A stretch of 64,000 nucleotides of DNA from an uncultured Bacteroides sp. (GCA_949288585.1 CASEKR010000005.1:1-64000), one strand, 5' to 3'; counted from the stretch's first letter, positions 8,937-17,750 are shown. Program-made: numbers and translations. Notes: generated by a model from the letters alone, not told the origin.

Positions 8937-9299
8937 TCATCGACTCTCCTCGTCGTCTGTCAGATAGACGTACAAAGAATAATCGTCCAACATCGAATTT
9001 TCCATTGCCATGTTGATGTATTCCATCTCCCGGTCAATCTCTTCGCCTCCGGCAGCTTCCTGCCCCGGCACATAATGAGTCGAAGCAATGCGGATAATCA
9101 ACATGGCCCCGACAAACATGGCAGCCATGTACACCAACGGACGCAACTTCTCCCACGTTGTGGGCGTGCGGCTGGCCTCCACCCGGTCTTTCTCCGGCAA
9201 ATGATCCATCAGCCCTGAAGCAAAGCCCTCAAAGTAACCTTCGGGAACACGGAAGGGGTTTTCCGTCCCGATCTTTTTTTTCAATTGTTCTTCCGTCAT
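8937..9299 (-). CDS. Single-pass membrane protein, presumed anti-sigma factor
   Basis: A 120-residue protein with a cytoplasmic N-terminus bearing NPFRVPEGYFE (a motif I associate with Bacteroidetes proteins next to ECF sigma genes), one transmembrane helix at about residues 55-72, and an acidic outer C-terminus. It follows the sigma gene by 54 bases and precedes the Spy-like gene by about 22. The position and topology suggest that it holds the sigma factor inactive; it lacks a recognisable zinc-binding ZAS motif, so it is not a classic RseA/RsrA type. Confidence 0.7.
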   Translation of the reverse strand: MTEEQLKKKIGTENPFRVPEGYFEGFASGLMDHLPEKDRVEASRTPTTWEKLRPLVYMAAMFVGAMLIIRIASTHYVPGQEAAGGEEIDREMEYINMAMENSMLDDYSLYVYLTDDEESR

Positions 9300-9353
9300 A
9301 AGCTTTCCTCCATTCTTTCGTTCAATTGTTAGACACTGCTTTATCAGAAAGGT

Positions 9354-9908
9354 TTAAAGCGCCTCTTCCAAAAATTTCTCTATTTTCTTTATGGCATGGT
9401 GATAGGACGACTTCAAAGCGCCTACGGAAGTACCGAATATTTCAGACATCTCTTCGTACTTCATCTCCTGGAAGTACTTCAGATTGAAAACCATCCGTTG
9501 TTTTTCGGGCAAAGTAAGCAAGGCTTTCTGCAACATCATCTGCGCCTTGTCGCCAGAGAAGTAGGCATCGCTCTCCAACTTCTGCAACACATCGGCCTCT
9601 GGGTCATCCAGCGAAACCGTAGCGGCCGCCCGCTGCTTGTTCAGGAAAGTCAGGCATTCGTTCAAGGCAATGCGATAGAGCCAGGTAGAAAGCTTAGCTT
9701 CTGCCCGGAAATAGTCAATGTTGACCCATGCCTTGACAAATGTATTCTGAAGCAAATCGTTGGCATCATCGTGTGAAAGCACCATCCGGCGAATCTGCCA
9801 GTAAAGCTGCTCGCTATACTGCGCCACCACCATCTCGAATCCTTTCCGTTGCGTATTCTCGTCTTGCAAAAGGGCCAACACTTCACTTTCGTTATAAGAA
9901 GAACTCAT
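9354..9908 (-). CDS. ECF-type RNA polymerase sigma factor
   Basis: A 184-residue sigma-70 family protein with only regions 2 and 4. Region 2 is seen in DDANDLLQNTFVKAWVNID...STWLYRIALNE; region 4 in LPEKQRMVFNLKYF and the helix-turn-helix EEMSEIFGTSVGALKSSYHHAIKK. It directs core polymerase to envelope or stress promoters and probably autoregulates its own operon, which continues with the anti-sigma and Spy-like genes. I start at the ATG at 9908 (MSSSYNES); an upstream ATG gives an N-terminal extension unlike the family. Confidence 0.92.
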   Translation of the reverse strand: MSSSYNESEVLALLQDENTQRKGFEMVVAQYSEQLYWQIRRMVLSHDDANDLLQNTFVKAWVNIDYFRAEAKLSTWLYRIALNECLTFLNKQRAAATVSLDDPEADVLQKLESDAYFSGDKAQMMLQKALLTLPEKQRMVFNLKYFQEMKYEEMSEIFGTSVGALKSSYHHAIKKIEKFLEEAL

Positions 9909-9977
9909 ATATGATAATTTATGCGCAGAGTATGCGCAGTTACGGGCAAAGCCCGCCAAATTTCCATTTTCACCGGA

Positions 9978-9985
9978 CAAAGATA
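9978..9985 (-). promoter_or_regulatory. -7 promoter element for the sigma operon
   Basis: TATCTTTG on the minus strand, about 70 bases upstream of the sigma gene. The leader between them carries a direct repeat of TATGCGCAG (9919-9941) and a small palindrome (CGGGC...GCCCG). Confidence 0.45.
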
Positions 9986-10025
9986 CGGCTTTATCCCCTA
10001 CAAATCAATAAGGAGCTAAGAAAAT

Positions 10026-10940
10026 TCACACCGACACGCACAACATCTCTTTGGCCAGCAAGGTTTCCGGGAAAATCGCCTGCGCCTCCTGAAGCAGGAC
10101 GGATTCATCTTCGTAGCGGGCAGAGAAATGGCCCACCAGCAGTTTTTTCACCCCTGCCATACGGGCCAGTTCAGCGGCTTGCGCTGCCGTGGTATGGTAG
10201 GTCTCCTGAGCCCGTACCAGATGGTCGGCAGCAAAGGTAGCTTCATGGAATAACAAGTCTACCCCGCGAAGTTGCCCGGCAAGTTCCGGCAGGCAGACCG
10301 TGTCCGAACAATATGCATACCGGCGGGACGGAGCCGCCGGACGTGTCAACAGATGATTGGGCACTACCCGCCCATCGGGAGCCACGTAATCCGCGCCATT
10401 CTTAAGACGGTTCATCTCATACAAGGGAACCTCATAGAAGTCCACCATTTCGCGGACAATATGCCTAAGTCCCTGCTTCTCAGCAAACAGAAAACCGCAA
10501 CAAGGAATGCGGTGGCGCAAAGGAAGAGTCGTCACTGTCAACGAACGGTCTTCGTAAATCAACGACGGCTTGTCTGTATCAAACTCATGGAACAATACCC
10601 GGTAAGTCATCTGCTTGTTGAAGAAAGCCAATGTGGGAAGAAGCAGGTTCTCCAGCCCGCGCGGGGAATAGATGTGCAATTCAGCCGTCCGCCCCAACAA
10701 ATTCAAAGTAGAAATCAGTCCCCACAATCCGAAACAGTGATCGCCATGCAGGTGTGAGATAAAGATATGGTTCAGGCGTGAAAACTTCAGGCGCGACTTA
10801 CGGAACTGCAACTGCGCCCCCTCGCCGCAATCAATCATATACAACTTATCGCGCACGTTGAGCACCTGCGAAGTCGGGAAATGCCTCACAGTAGGCAAGG
10901 CAGAACCACAGCCCAAGATATATAACTCGAATTTCTCCAT
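10026..10940 (-). CDS. rnz: Ribonuclease Z
   Basis: A 304-residue metallo-beta-lactamase-fold endonuclease that trims tRNA 3' trailers in the cytoplasm. The zinc motif HLHGDH is at residues 63-68, preceded by the family N-terminus (LGCGSALPT) and IDCGEGAQLQ; later ligands are in the HDTV-like and FHEATF segments and the final LLVGHFSARY. Length is typical of the short bacterial form. It stands alone between the sigma operon and rpsA, with a possible -7 element (TATGTTTG) at 10948-10955. Confidence 0.95.
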   Translation of the reverse strand: MEKFELYILGCGSALPTVRHFPTSQVLNVRDKLYMIDCGEGAQLQFRKSRLKFSRLNHIFISHLHGDHCFGLWGLISTLNLLGRTAELHIYSPRGLENLLLPTLAFFNKQMTYRVLFHEFDTDKPSLIYEDRSLTVTTLPLRHRIPCCGFLFAEKQGLRHIVREMVDFYEVPLYEMNRLKNGADYVAPDGRVVPNHLLTRPAAPSRRYAYCSDTVCLPELAGQLRGVDLLFHEATFAADHLVRAQETYHTTAAQAAELARMAGVKKLLVGHFSARYEDESVLLQEAQAIFPETLLAKEMLCVSV

Positions 10941-10947
10941 AACGACT

Positions 10948-10955
10948 CAAACATA
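10948..10955 (-). promoter_or_regulatory. Possible -7 element for rnz
   Basis: TATGTTTG on the minus strand matches TAnnTTTG but lies so close to the start codon that the message would have a very short leader. Confidence 0.3.
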
Positions 10956-11030
10956 ATCCCGCAAAGGAACACAAATTGCACAAGAAAAACAAACCTACAC
11001 AGCCAAATTCACTTCAAATCCCCCAAATAC

Positions 11031-11068
11031 AAAAGAAGGCACCCGAGCCTTTCGGCCACGGATGCCTT
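11031..11068 (-). terminator. Rho-independent terminator of rpsA
   Basis: On the minus strand AAGGCATCCG... pairs with ...CGGGTGCCTT around a GAAA-type loop and is followed by CTTTTGT. It lies 24 bases after the rpsA stop. Confidence 0.75.
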
Positions 11069-11091
11069 CCCGCTTATCTTATGGAAACCTA

Positions 11092-12885
11092 TTATTTCTT
11101 CTGTTCAGCCTCCATTTGTTCCTTCAATGCAGCCAACGCGCTGATGTCGCCCAGCGTAGTAGAGGCAGCCTGGTTCTGAATTACAGGGATTTCCTCTTTC
11201 TTGCTGTTAGACTTCTTCGCAGCCTTTCTTTCGGCTCTTTCTTCTGCCTTGGCAGCATCTTCAAACACACGGCTGTGGGACAAGATGATGCGCTTGGCGT
11301 CCTTGTTGAACTCCAGAACCTTGAAGGGCAGCTTCTCTTCCAGCTGAGCCTGCGTGCCGTCTTCCTTCACCAGATGCTTCGGAGTAGCGAAGCCTTCTAC
11401 GCCGTAAGGCAGGGCAACCACAGCACCCTTTTCCAGCATCTCGATGATAGTTCCCTCGTGAACGGAACCTACCGTGAAGACCGTTTCGAATACATCCCAA
11501 GGATTCTCTTCCAGTTGCTTGTGGCCCAAGCTCAGGCGACGGTTTTCCTTGTCGATTTCCAACACAACAACTTCGATGTCTGCACCAATCTGCGTGAACT
11601 CCGACGGATGTTTCACCTTCTTCGTCCAAGACAAGTCTGAAATGTGGATCAAGCCATCTACACCCTCCTCGCATTCTACGAATACGCCGAAGTTGGTGAA
11701 GTTACGTACCTTGGCCGTGTGCTTGCTGCCTACGGGATACTTCTCTTCGATGGTTTCCCAAGGATCCGGCTTCAGTTGCTTGATGCCCAAAGACATCTTA
11801 CGCTCTTCGCGGTCCAGCGTCAGCACAACGGCTTCCACTTCGTCGCCCACCTTCATGAAGTCCTGAGCCGAACGCAAGTGTTGCGACCAAGACATTTCTG
11901 AAACGTGAATCAAGCCTTCTACACCCGGAGCGATTTCGATGAAAGCACCGTAATCTGCCATCACAACCACTTTGCCCTTCACGTGGTCGCCCACCTTCAG
12001 GTTCGGATCCAATGCATCCCAAGGATGCGGGGTCAGTTGCTTCAAGCCCAGGGCGATACGCTTCTTCTCGTCGTCGAAGTCGAGGATAACGACATTCAGC
12101 TTCTGGTCGAGTTCAACCACTTCATGCGGGTCGCTGACACGACCCCAAGACAGGTCGGTGATATGGATCAGACCGTCTACGCCGCCCAGGTCGATGAACA
12201 CGCCATAGGAAGTGATATTCTTGACAGTGCCTTCGAGAACTTGTCCTTTCTCGAGCTTGCTGATAATTTCCTTTTTCTGCTGTTCCAGTTCGGCCTCGAT
12301 AAGAGCCTTGTGGGAAACAACCACGTTCTTGAATTCCTGGTTGATCTTGACAACCTTGAACTCCATTGTCTTGCCCACGAACACATCGTAGTCGCGGATG
12401 GGCTTCACGTCGATCTGCGAACCCGGCAGGAAAGCTTCGATGCCGAATACGTCCACAATCATACCGCCCTTCGTGCGGCACTTGATGTAGCCCTTGATAA
12501 TTTCCTGGTTTTCCAACGCTGCATTGATGCGGTCCCAAGAACGGGCTGCACGTGCTTTGCGGTGCGACAGTACCAACTGTCCTTTCTTGTCTTCCTGATT
12601 TTCGATGTACACCTCTACCGTGTCGCCCACCTTCAGGTCAGGATTGTAACGGAACTCGCTCATCGGGATGATGCCGTCCGATTTGTAACCGATGTTCACA
12701 ACGACTTCGCGCTTGTTCATTGCGATTACAGTACCATCTACAACTTCGTGGTCGCCCACCTTGTTCAGGGTGCCGTCATAGGCCTTCTCCTGGTCCTCGT
12801 GGCTCACGGCGGTTGCAGCCTCGCCATTTTCATACGCATCCCAGTTGAAATCTTCAATGGGAGCAACATTCTTTAAGTTTTCCAT
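11092..12885 (-). CDS. rpsA: 30S ribosomal protein S1
   Basis: A 597-residue RNA-binding protein that helps mRNA bind the 30S subunit. Six S1 (OB-fold) domains can be followed by their repeated cores: VVNIGYKSDGIIP, GMIVDVFGIEAFLP, SYGVFIDLGGVDGLIHITD, DYGAFIEIAPGVEGLIHVSE, NFGVFVECEEGVDGLIHISD and GAVVALPYGVEGFATP. The first two are the divergent ribosome-binding domains. The C-terminus is Lys/Glu-rich. Length is normal for Bacteroidetes. It is a single-gene unit with a strong promoter and its own terminator. Confidence 0.97.
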   Translation of the reverse strand: MENLKNVAPIEDFNWDAYENGEAATAVSHEDQEKAYDGTLNKVGDHEVVDGTVIAMNKREVVVNIGYKSDGIIPMSEFRYNPDLKVGDTVEVYIENQEDKKGQLVLSHRKARAARSWDRINAALENQEIIKGYIKCRTKGGMIVDVFGIEAFLPGSQIDVKPIRDYDVFVGKTMEFKVVKINQEFKNVVVSHKALIEAELEQQKKEIISKLEKGQVLEGTVKNITSYGVFIDLGGVDGLIHITDLSWGRVSDPHEVVELDQKLNVVILDFDDEKKRIALGLKQLTPHPWDALDPNLKVGDHVKGKVVVMADYGAFIEIAPGVEGLIHVSEMSWSQHLRSAQDFMKVGDEVEAVVLTLDREERKMSLGIKQLKPDPWETIEEKYPVGSKHTAKVRNFTNFGVFVECEEGVDGLIHISDLSWTKKVKHPSEFTQIGADIEVVVLEIDKENRRLSLGHKQLEENPWDVFETVFTVGSVHEGTIIEMLEKGAVVALPYGVEGFATPKHLVKEDGTQAQLEEKLPFKVLEFNKDAKRIILSHSRVFEDAAKAEERAERKAAKKSNSKKEEIPVIQNQAASTTLGDISALAALKEQMEAEQKK

Positions 12886-12952
12886 TAATAAAATAAATTG
12901 TTTAGTTTCAATTAATTAAGTGAGACATTATATCGACTCAATAAATCGGTTG

Positions 12953-12983
12953 CAAAGATAGGAGTATTTTCTTGAATGACAAA
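12953..12983 (-). promoter_or_regulatory. rpsA promoter (-33 TTTG, -7 TATCTTTG)
   Basis: On the minus strand TTTG (12980-12983) and TATCTTTG (12953-12960) are separated by 19 bases, an ideal Bacteroides primary-sigma promoter. The leader is about 65 bases. Confidence 0.75.
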
Positions 12984-13006
12984 AACTTCTGCGAAAGTTT
13001 TCGCAG
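12981..13006 (-). terminator. Terminator of the Fic gene
   Basis: Eight-base-pair stem CTGCGAAA/TTTCGCAG with a two-base loop, followed on the minus strand by AGAAGTTTTTG. Its T-run overlaps the -33 box of rpsA. A second small hairpin (CGTGCCA/TGGCACG, 13036-13057) lies between it and the Fic stop codon. Confidence 0.5.
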
Positions 13007-13061
13007 ATTTCCCATAGCCCTTTCTTTTGACAGAACGTGCCACGGTTGCCTGGCACGATAT

Positions 13062-13865
13062 TTATCGCACGTGCATATTCAGGGTTTGCTGATACTGTGA
13101 AATTCTGCTTTCAAGGTTAGATATGTGATGAGAAAGCATCACATCTTGAATAATCGTGCTGTCCGCCTGCTCCCGGCTATCAATCAAAGCCTGGATATAT
13201 TCTCCCTTGTCCTCTTTCGTCACAATAGAAGGGATAAGCCCCAATTGCCGCTGCACGATATTCATCAATAGCCTTGTGGTACGTCCGTTGCCGTCCACCC
13301 ACGGATGAATGGTGACAAGGCGGAAATGAGCTTCAAAGCTCAAACGATAACAGGCCACCATATTATTCCTATCCACCGACGCCAATTCTCCATTCAGCCA
13401 TTGGCAAAAGTCTGCGGAGGCTTGTGGGACTTTCTGAAAAGCCAGGTAACTTCTGCCGCCTATGCCTGCGCTGACGTTGCAACGGCGCAACTCGCCTTTC
13501 GAAGAATCGAAATTGCCGCCCAACGTGGAGTATTCCGAGCCTGTGCGCCTCATGACTTTAGCGGACAGTTCACACAAGAAACCGACTGTGTAGGGCCGGG
13601 AAGCCTTTATCCAATCGAACCCGAAAAGATATGCGTTTTTAAGGTCTACATTCATCATCTGTTCTACAAGGCTTCTTCCTTTAGCCACAATCCCCTCATC
13701 GAACAACAACTGATTTTCTACCTCCGTCACAGTAGAACCTTCGATAGCCGTCGAATGGGTGATAAGCGAATAGAGGTAGAACTTCTCGTAATCCACCTGC
13801 TGTTCAATTCCCGAGGCTGTGTATCGGTCAATGGTTTCTATCAGTTTCTTATCTATCTCTTTCAT
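13062..13865 (-). CDS. Fic-family AMP-transferase-like protein
   Basis: A 267-residue Fic domain protein. The catalytic motif is HPWVDGNGRTTR with His187, which fits the HxFxxGNGRxxR consensus (Trp in place of Phe). An N-terminal inhibitory motif SxxxEG is present (Ser38 to Glu42-Gly43, in STAIEGS), so this is an auto-inhibited class II type enzyme that would transfer AMP or another nucleotide monophosphate to a target hydroxyl. The target is unknown. The frame extends to 13988, but the added 41 residues start from a non-ATG codon and are not typical; I use ATG 13865. It has no antitoxin partner gene beside it. Confidence 0.9.
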   Translation of the reverse strand: MKEIDKKLIETIDRYTASGIEQQVDYEKFYLYSLITHSTAIEGSTVTEVENQLLFDEGIVAKGRSLVEQMMNVDLKNAYLFGFDWIKASRPYTVGFLCELSAKVMRRTGSEYSTLGGNFDSSKGELRRCNVSAGIGGRSYLAFQKVPQASADFCQWLNGELASVDRNNMVACYRLSFEAHFRLVTIHPWVDGNGRTTRLLMNIVQRQLGLIPSIVTKEDKGEYIQALIDSREQADSTIIQDVMLSHHISNLESRISQYQQTLNMHVR

Positions 13866-14080
13866 TGCATTCTTTACTTTTGGAATTATCGCCAAGAATA
13901 ACAACTGAATCAGGTTCCAACGCTCCGAATCCGAGCACATTCTTGGAAAGATGTTGCCATTGGAATCTTGGTTGATGCAAAGGTACAATTTTTAATAGAA
14001 TAAATAAGAGCTTGTTTAGATTTTCATTTTCACTGCCATTAGCTACGCTCAAAACCACTTTTGATTCTTTCATTAAGGCA

Positions 14081-14167
14081 TAATCTGAACGCAGTGAAGA
14101 ATCTCCCCATGCAAGAGTAGTATTCAGGAGATGTTTCGACTTCGCTTCGCTCCGCTCAACATGACAG
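14081..14167. repeat. Second copy of the REP/MITE-like core
   Basis: Contains CTGAACGCAGTGAAGAATCTCC and GGAGATGTTTC...CTCAACATGACAG, matching the core of the element at 8306-8380 with a few changes and a longer right arm. It lies in the 570-base gap upstream of menA and lacks the outer arms of the first copy. Confidence 0.65.
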
Positions 14168-14189
14168 AGAAAGCGTTTTTAAAACATAC

Positions 14190-14360
14190 TCTAAAATGGA
14201 AAAGAAATTGTTTCCGACCCGCACCTCGCTCTTGTCCATACACAAGAACGAGGTAGGAACAAGGTACGACCCAATAACGAACCAAGGACAAACGCGACCG
14301 GGACGGGGGCAGGCGGAAGGCAGGCCTGGGAGGCGGGCGGCCCCGTTTCCCAGGCCCGGC
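14190..14360. other. Structured non-coding stretch upstream of menA
   Basis: Two strong inverted repeats occur in a row: 14223-14235 with 14242-14254 (13-base arms, one mismatch, around CCTCG.TCTTGT) and 14323-14331 with 14348-14356 (GGCCTGGGA/TCCCAGGCC) inside a very GC-rich segment. Open frames on both strands here are short and show no protein-like pattern. I cannot assign it to a known RNA family. Confidence 0.4.
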
Positions 14361-14382
14361 GCAGAATTATCCGGCCCGACTG

Positions 14383-14413
14383 TTGCACAATTCAAGGTTT
14401 TCACCTACCTTTG
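14383..14413 (+). promoter_or_regulatory. menA promoter
   Basis: TACCTTTG at 14406-14413 matches the -7 consensus; a partial -33 box (TTG) lies 19-20 bases upstream. The start codon follows 22 bases later. Confidence 0.5.
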
Positions 14414-14435
14414 AAGAACCAAACAGAAAGACGTC

Positions 14436-15347
14436 ATGAAAACTTCTATCCAAACCAATTCAGCCTACGCCTGGCTGCTGGCGGCACGGCCCAAGACGCT
14501 CACCGCAGCCTTGATTCCTGTGATGTTGGGCAGCGGGCTGGCCTTCTCCGACGGCAGCTTCCACACCGCCGAGGCGGTGCTGTGCCTGCTCTTCGCCTGC
14601 CTGATGCAGGTGGCGGCCAATTTCATCAACGACCTGTTCGACTACCAGAAGGGCAGCGACCGCGAAGACCGCTTAGGGCCGAAGCGCGCTTGCGCCGAGG
14701 GGTGGATTACGCCGCGCGCCATGAAGGCGGGCATCGGCGTGACCCTGCTGCTGGCCTGCCTGTGCGGCTTGTCCGTGGTCTACCTGACGTGGGACGGGTT
14801 GCCCCATGGGGGCTGGGAACTGGTGGTGCTGGGCGTGACGTGCCTGCTCTTCGCATTCCTCTACACCACATTCTTGTCCTACCGGGGATGGGGCGACCTG
14901 CTTGTGCTGGTGTTCTTCGGCTTCGTGCCTGTGGGAGGGACGTACTACGTGCAGACGGGGCTGCTGAATGCCGACGTGCTGGTATTGTCGGTAGTGGCAG
15001 GCTTGGTGATAGACACGTTGCTGACCATCAACAACTACCGGGACATTGAGCAAGACAGGGTGAGCGGGAAGATGACGCTTATCGTCCGCTTCGGCGCGTC
15101 GTTCGGCCGGCAATTCTACTTGGCACTGGGCATCGCGGCCGTGCTGCTTTGCCTGTGGTTCGTATATAGCGGCCGGCTGACTTGGCTGGAGTTCATCTAT
15201 GCGCCGTGCATTTATTTCTACATGCACCTGATGACGTGGCGTCGCATGTGCCTCATCCGGCAGGGGGAAAAATTAAACAGCATATTGGGCGAGACTTCGC
15301 GCAACATGCTGTTCTTAGGTATTTTGCTGAGCGTGGCGCTCTGCTAA
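14436..15347 (+). CDS. menA: 1,4-dihydroxy-2-naphthoate polyprenyltransferase
   Basis: A UbiA-superfamily integral membrane enzyme of 303 residues that prenylates 1,4-dihydroxy-2-naphthoate in menaquinone synthesis. The N-terminal AARPKTLTAALIPV is typical of MenA; the first prenyl-diphosphate motif is NDLFDYQKGSDRED (Asn65-Asp69) and the second is in NNYRDIEQD. Eight to nine hydrophobic helices are visible. The gene is alone here; other men genes are not in the window. It converges with rmlB, the two being separated by a repeat-rich 97-base spacer. Confidence 0.95.
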   Translation: MKTSIQTNSAYAWLLAARPKTLTAALIPVMLGSGLAFSDGSFHTAEAVLCLLFACLMQVAANFINDLFDYQKGSDREDRLGPKRACAEGWITPRAMKAGIGVTLLLACLCGLSVVYLTWDGLPHGGWELVVLGVTCLLFAFLYTTFLSYRGWGDLLVLVFFGFVPVGGTYYVQTGLLNADVLVLSVVAGLVIDTLLTINNYRDIEQDRVSGKMTLIVRFGASFGRQFYLALGIAAVLLCLWFVYSGRLTWLEFIYAPCIYFYMHLMTWRRMCLIRQGEKLNSILGETSRNMLFLGILLSVALC

Positions 15348-15444
15348 ATCAATGAAGAATTAAGAATGAAGAATTTAAGAACAGGTGAATAGTTTCGGAG
15401 GCAATTCTTGAGAAATTCTTCACTCTTCATTCTTCATTCTTCAT
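15348..15444. repeat. Heptamer-type repeat (TGAAGAA / TTCTTCA) spacer
   Basis: AATGAAGAATTAAGAATGAAGAATTT on the left faces ATTCTTCACTCTTCATTCTTCATTCTTCATT on the right, so tandem heptamers form a large inverted repeat between convergent menA and rmlB. It may act as a bidirectional terminator. Similar runs occur at 16590-16731 and 33526-33563. Confidence 0.6.
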
Positions 15445-16584
15445 TTATCTGTCCTTATACATCCGCTCGTAATACTTCTGGTATTCGCCGCTGGTCACTT
15501 CCTCCACCCAGTCCTGGTGGTTGAGGTACCATTCAATGGTGCGGACGATGCCCACCTCGAACGTGGTCTCGGGATACCAGCCCAGTTCTTCGCGTATCTT
15601 GGTGGGGTCGATGGCATAGCGTTGGTCATGCCCCAGACGGTCTTTCACGAAGGTAATGAGACTGTCGTTAATCCAGGAGATGTCAATATCCCCGTCCGCC
15701 GCCGGCACTTGTTTCTTCAGTACCTTGCGGTACGCGGGATGCGACTCCATCAGGCGGTGGATGGTGGCGATGGTCAGTTTCACAATTTCCAGGTTGGTCT
15801 TCTCGTTGTGCCCGCCCACGTTGTAAACCTGCCCTTCGCGGCCTTCACGTACCACGAGGTCGATGGCCTTACAGTGGTCTTCCACATAGAGCCAGTCGCG
15901 CACATTGCTCCCGTTGCCATAGACAGGCAGCTGCTTGCCTTCGAGGATGTTTTTGATGATAAGCGGTATCAGCTTCTCGGGGAAGTGGTAGGGCCCGTAG
16001 TTGTTGCTGCAACGGGTAATGCTGACGGGCATGTGGTAGGTGTCATGGTAAGCCATGACGAAGAGGTCGGCGCTGGTTTTGGAAGCACTGTACGGGCTGT
16101 GGGGGCAGAGAGGAGTCTGTTCGGTGAAGTAGCCTTCTTCGCCCAAGGAGCCGTAGACTTCGTCAGTGGATACCTGGTGGTAGCGCACTCCGGGACGCCA
16201 CGTGGGGTATCCTGTTTCATCCTTGCCCGTCACCCAGGCCCGGCGGGCAGCGTCCAGCAGGTTTTGCGTGCCCAGGATGTTGGTGACGAGGAACAGTTGG
16301 GGGTTCTCGATGCTGCGGTCCACATGGCTTTCGGCGGCAAAGTTCACCACGTAGTCGAACTTATAGCGGCCGAAGAGGTCGTCCACTAAGGCACGGTCGC
16401 AGATGTCGCCCTTGACGAAGATGCAGCGGTCGTTGTCGATGTCCTGGGCGATGGTTCCCAGATTGCCGGCGTAGGTCAATGCGTCCAGCACGACAATACG
16501 GATGTGTTCGTGGATTCTCAAGAGATACTTGATGTAGTTGGCGCCGATGAATCCGGCGGCGCCGGTGACGAGATAGGTTTTCAT
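15445..16584 (-). CDS. rfbB: dTDP-glucose 4,6-dehydratase
   Basis: Short-chain dehydrogenase fold enzyme of 379 residues that converts dTDP-glucose to dTDP-4-keto-6-deoxyglucose, the branch point for dTDP-rhamnose and related sugars. The NAD-binding GxxGxxG is TGAAGFIGANY near residues 7-17; the catalytic Thr-Asp-Glu is in STDEVYG and the YxxxK pair in PYSASK. An upstream open extension to 16668 runs through a repeat and is not credible; ATG 16584 fits the family N-terminus. It lies downstream of rmlA in the same direction with a 147-base repeat-filled gap. rmlC and rmlD are not in the window. Confidence 0.95.
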   Translation of the reverse strand: MKTYLVTGAAGFIGANYIKYLLRIHEHIRIVVLDALTYAGNLGTIAQDIDNDRCIFVKGDICDRALVDDLFGRYKFDYVVNFAAESHVDRSIENPQLFLVTNILGTQNLLDAARRAWVTGKDETGYPTWRPGVRYHQVSTDEVYGSLGEEGYFTEQTPLCPHSPYSASKTSADLFVMAYHDTYHMPVSITRCSNNYGPYHFPEKLIPLIIKNILEGKQLPVYGNGSNVRDWLYVEDHCKAIDLVVREGREGQVYNVGGHNEKTNLEIVKLTIATIHRLMESHPAYRKVLKKQVPAADGDIDISWINDSLITFVKDRLGHDQRYAIDPTKIREELGWYPETTFEVGIVRTIEWYLNHQDWVEEVTSGEYQKYYERMYKDR

Positions 16585-16589
16585 ATCTG

Positions 16590-16731
16590 ATTTATTTAAT
16601 GAAGAATGATGAATGAAGAATGAAGAATTTGGCGTAGCGTCGAAAGACATTGGCACATCGCCCTCCATTCTTAACTCACCGTTCTTCCTTCATTGATAAT
16701 TCTTAATTCTTCATTCTTAGTTCTTAATTTA
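16590..16731. repeat. Heptamer-type repeat between rmlA and rmlB
   Basis: Two clusters of GAATGAAGAATGATGAATGAAG-type and TTCTTAATTCTTCATTC-type heptamers face each other across a unique middle stretch. The pattern is the same as at 15348-15444. Confidence 0.6.
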
Positions 16732-17604
16732 TCAACGGTGCGAATCGGCCAATTCCATGAGGTACTGCCCATACTCGGTCTTGCCCATCTGCTGCCCTAA
16801 GCGGTGCAGTTGGTCTATGTCTATCCAACCCTTGCGCCAGGCTATTTCTTCGATGCAGGAGACGCGGAATCCCTGGCGGTTCTGGATGGTGGCCACGAAG
16901 TTGGAGGCTTCCAGCAGGCTGTCGCAGTTGCCGGTATCCAGCCAGGCAAAGCCACGGCCGAAGAGTTCGACGCGCAGGGTGCCTTCGTCGAGGTAGAGGC
17001 GGTTGAGGTCGGTGATTTCATATTCGCCCCGGGCAGAGGGACGGAGGGCGGCGGCCTTTTCGGTCACAGTATGGTCGTAGAAGTAAAGGCCGGGGACGGC
17101 ATAGTTACTCTTGGGCACGGCAGGTTTCTCTTCGAGGGAAACGACACGGCCTTCCGGGTCAAACTCGACCACGCCGTAGGCACGCGGGTCTTTCACGTAA
17201 TAGCCGAAGATGCAGGCGCCTTGCTCGATGGAAGCGGCGCGGCGCAACATGCCGGAGAAGCCTTGCCCGTAGAAGAGGTTGTCGCCCAGGATGAGGCAGC
17301 CAGGGCCTCCTTCCAGGAAGTCCGCGCCCAGAACGAAAGCCTGTGCCAGCCCGTTGGGCTTTTCCTGTACGATGTAGGAGAACTTCATGCCCAGTTCTTC
17401 GCCCGTACCCAGCAGTTCGCGGAACATGGGCAGGTCGCGCGGCGTGGAGATGATGAGCACCTCGCGGATACCGGCCAGCATCAGCGTAGACAGGGGATAG
17501 TAAATCATGGGCTTGTCATAGACCGGCATAATCTGCTTGGAGATGGCCTTGGACAGAGGATAGAGGCGGGTGGCGCTGCCGCCGGCAAGAATAATTCCTT
17601 TCAT
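16732..17604 (-). CDS. rfbA: Glucose-1-phosphate thymidylyltransferase
   Basis: A 290-residue nucleotidyltransferase making dTDP-glucose from glucose-1-phosphate and dTTP, the first step toward dTDP-rhamnose. The signature is [23 protein letters not shown] at the N-terminus, with the sugar-nucleotide metal site in [10 protein letters not shown] and the EEKP motif. Length matches the RmlA family. It is followed by rmlB on the same strand; the pair supplies 6-deoxyhexose precursors for surface glycans. Confidence 0.96.
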   Translation of the reverse strand: MKGIILAGGSATRLYPLSKAISKQIMPVYDKPMIYYPLSTLMLAGIREVLIISTPRDLPMFRELLGTGEELGMKFSYIVQEKPNGLAQAFVLGADFLEGGPGCLILGDNLFYGQGFSGMLRRAASIEQGACIFGYYVKDPRAYGVVEFDPEGRVVSLEEKPAVPKSNYAVPGLYFYDHTVTEKAAALRPSARGEYEITDLNRLYLDEGTLRVELFGRGFAWLDTGNCDSLLEASNFVATIQNRQGFRVSCIEEIAWRKGWIDIDQLHRLGQQMGKTEYGQYLMELADSHR

Positions 17605-17750
17605 ATCTTAGTTCCTTTTAGGGTAATACATTACTCATCGGTCAGAATAAAATAAGAAGGAGGACGACGCCCCACGGCTCTCGTAGCTTATTCAGGCTGC
17701 AAAGATGGGGAAAAAAGAGGACATGACCAAACTTTCCGCCGGAAAGATAG

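Noticed and set aside
13062..13865. Fic protein as a Fic/Doc toxin with separate antitoxin
   Set aside because: The inhibitory SxxxEG motif is inside the same protein and no small partner gene is adjacent.
14156..14414. Short open frames on both strands upstream of menA
   Set aside because: They overlap inverted repeats and a GC-rich stretch and have no protein-like pattern; a structured non-coding region explains them better.
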